49,777 nt of DNA from Streptomyces sp. SBT349 (GTDB taxonomy: Bacteria > Actinomycetota > Actinomycetes > Streptomycetales > Streptomycetaceae): positions 1 to 49,777 of the forward strand of contig NZ_LAVK01000011.1 of the NCBI RefSeq assembly GCF_001083795.1, written 5' to 3'. The notes under the pieces were generated by a model, which saw only the letters and a program-made list of their open reading frames with translations, had not been told where the DNA came from and made no database searches. Shown here one piece after another: positions 49,722 through 49,777 of this stretch (the first letter of the stretch is position 1; each line of letters begins with the position of its first letter). The position numbers and the translations under genes were made by a program.

Positions 49722-49777
49722 GTGGTTGAGCGGGTCGAGTCGTGGTTCGAGGGGATAGCCGGGCTGTGTGCCCGGTT
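49722..49777 (+). mobile_element. Start of a probable IS transposase gene, cut by the window edge
   Basis: From a GTG at 49722 the frame gives VVERVESWFEGIAGLCAR and runs off the window. This resembles the N-terminus of Streptomyces IS701-type DDE transposases, where a helix of this type precedes a basic ARF-x-R-x-EPRRRA motif that would lie outside. The less GC-rich sequence from about 49650 and the loss of the SRPBCC N-terminus support an inserted element. CTTAG at 49649-49653 contains a YTAR tetramer, the IS701 target type. Confidence 0.4.

Overview
The window is high-GC, gene-dense actinobacterial DNA, best read as a Streptomyces (or close Streptomycetaceae) chromosome. The signs are very GC-rich third positions, frequent GTG starts, many overlapping stop/start junctions, and families typical of the genus: DUF6233, DUF2630, Methyltransf_19 (DUF574), XRE regulators with long helical C-termini, a CebR box, an AldO-type alditol oxidase and a polycysteine leader peptide. 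No rRNA, tRNA or CRISPR array was seen.

Layout. 0-3.2 kb: a TrmB/LuxR-type regulator, an SBF-like transporter and fdhD. 3.2-10.5 kb: a Tat-exported GH115 alpha-glucuronidase, a decayed flavodoxin-like reductase, a Cys-type sulfatase and a long-chain acyl-CoA synthetase. 10.5-15.2 kb: a lipid catabolism locus (two-domain FabG, MaoC hydratase, TetR repressor, SCP2 protein, acyl-CoA dehydrogenase) that shares a candidate TetR operator at two promoters. 15.2-17.5 kb: a Phd/ParE toxin-antitoxin pair and small hypothetical genes. 17.6-22.3 kb: a tandemly duplicated cassette of small CxxC proteins, an XRE regulator and a VOC protein, with a 469-bp duplication that reads as perfect, a chimeric ORF and a VOC pseudogene. 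22.4-27.4 kb: a TrmH-family methyltransferase and a 1333-residue secreted beta-helix protein. 27.4-31 kb: a two-gene unit of a STAND-like P-loop NTPase and a membrane-anchored periplasmic-binding-protein-like sensor. 31-39.8 kb: gluconate permease with its GntR regulator, a CebR-boxed GH5 mannanase with CBM2, a TetR/quinone oxidoreductase pair and alditol oxidase. 40.2-45 kb: an ABC exporter, a radical SAM enzyme and a CYTH protein in one apparent operon, then a DUF574 methyltransferase. 45.2-46.7 kb: two translationally coupled nucleotidyltransferases. 46.8-48.9 kb: alkanesulfonate desulfonation genes ssuD and ssuE behind a cysteine leader peptide. The right edge holds an SRPBCC gene fragment and the probable start of an insertion-sequence transposase.

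Functional themes are plant-polymer and sugar use (GH115, mannanase, beta-helix protein, gluconate permease, alditol oxidase), fatty-acid breakdown and sulfur scavenging. The candidates for undescribed systems are the ABC/radical SAM/CYTH operon, the STAND NTPase/binding-protein pair, and the evolving XRE cassette. All calls come from reading the sequence and from family knowledge; no database search was run.
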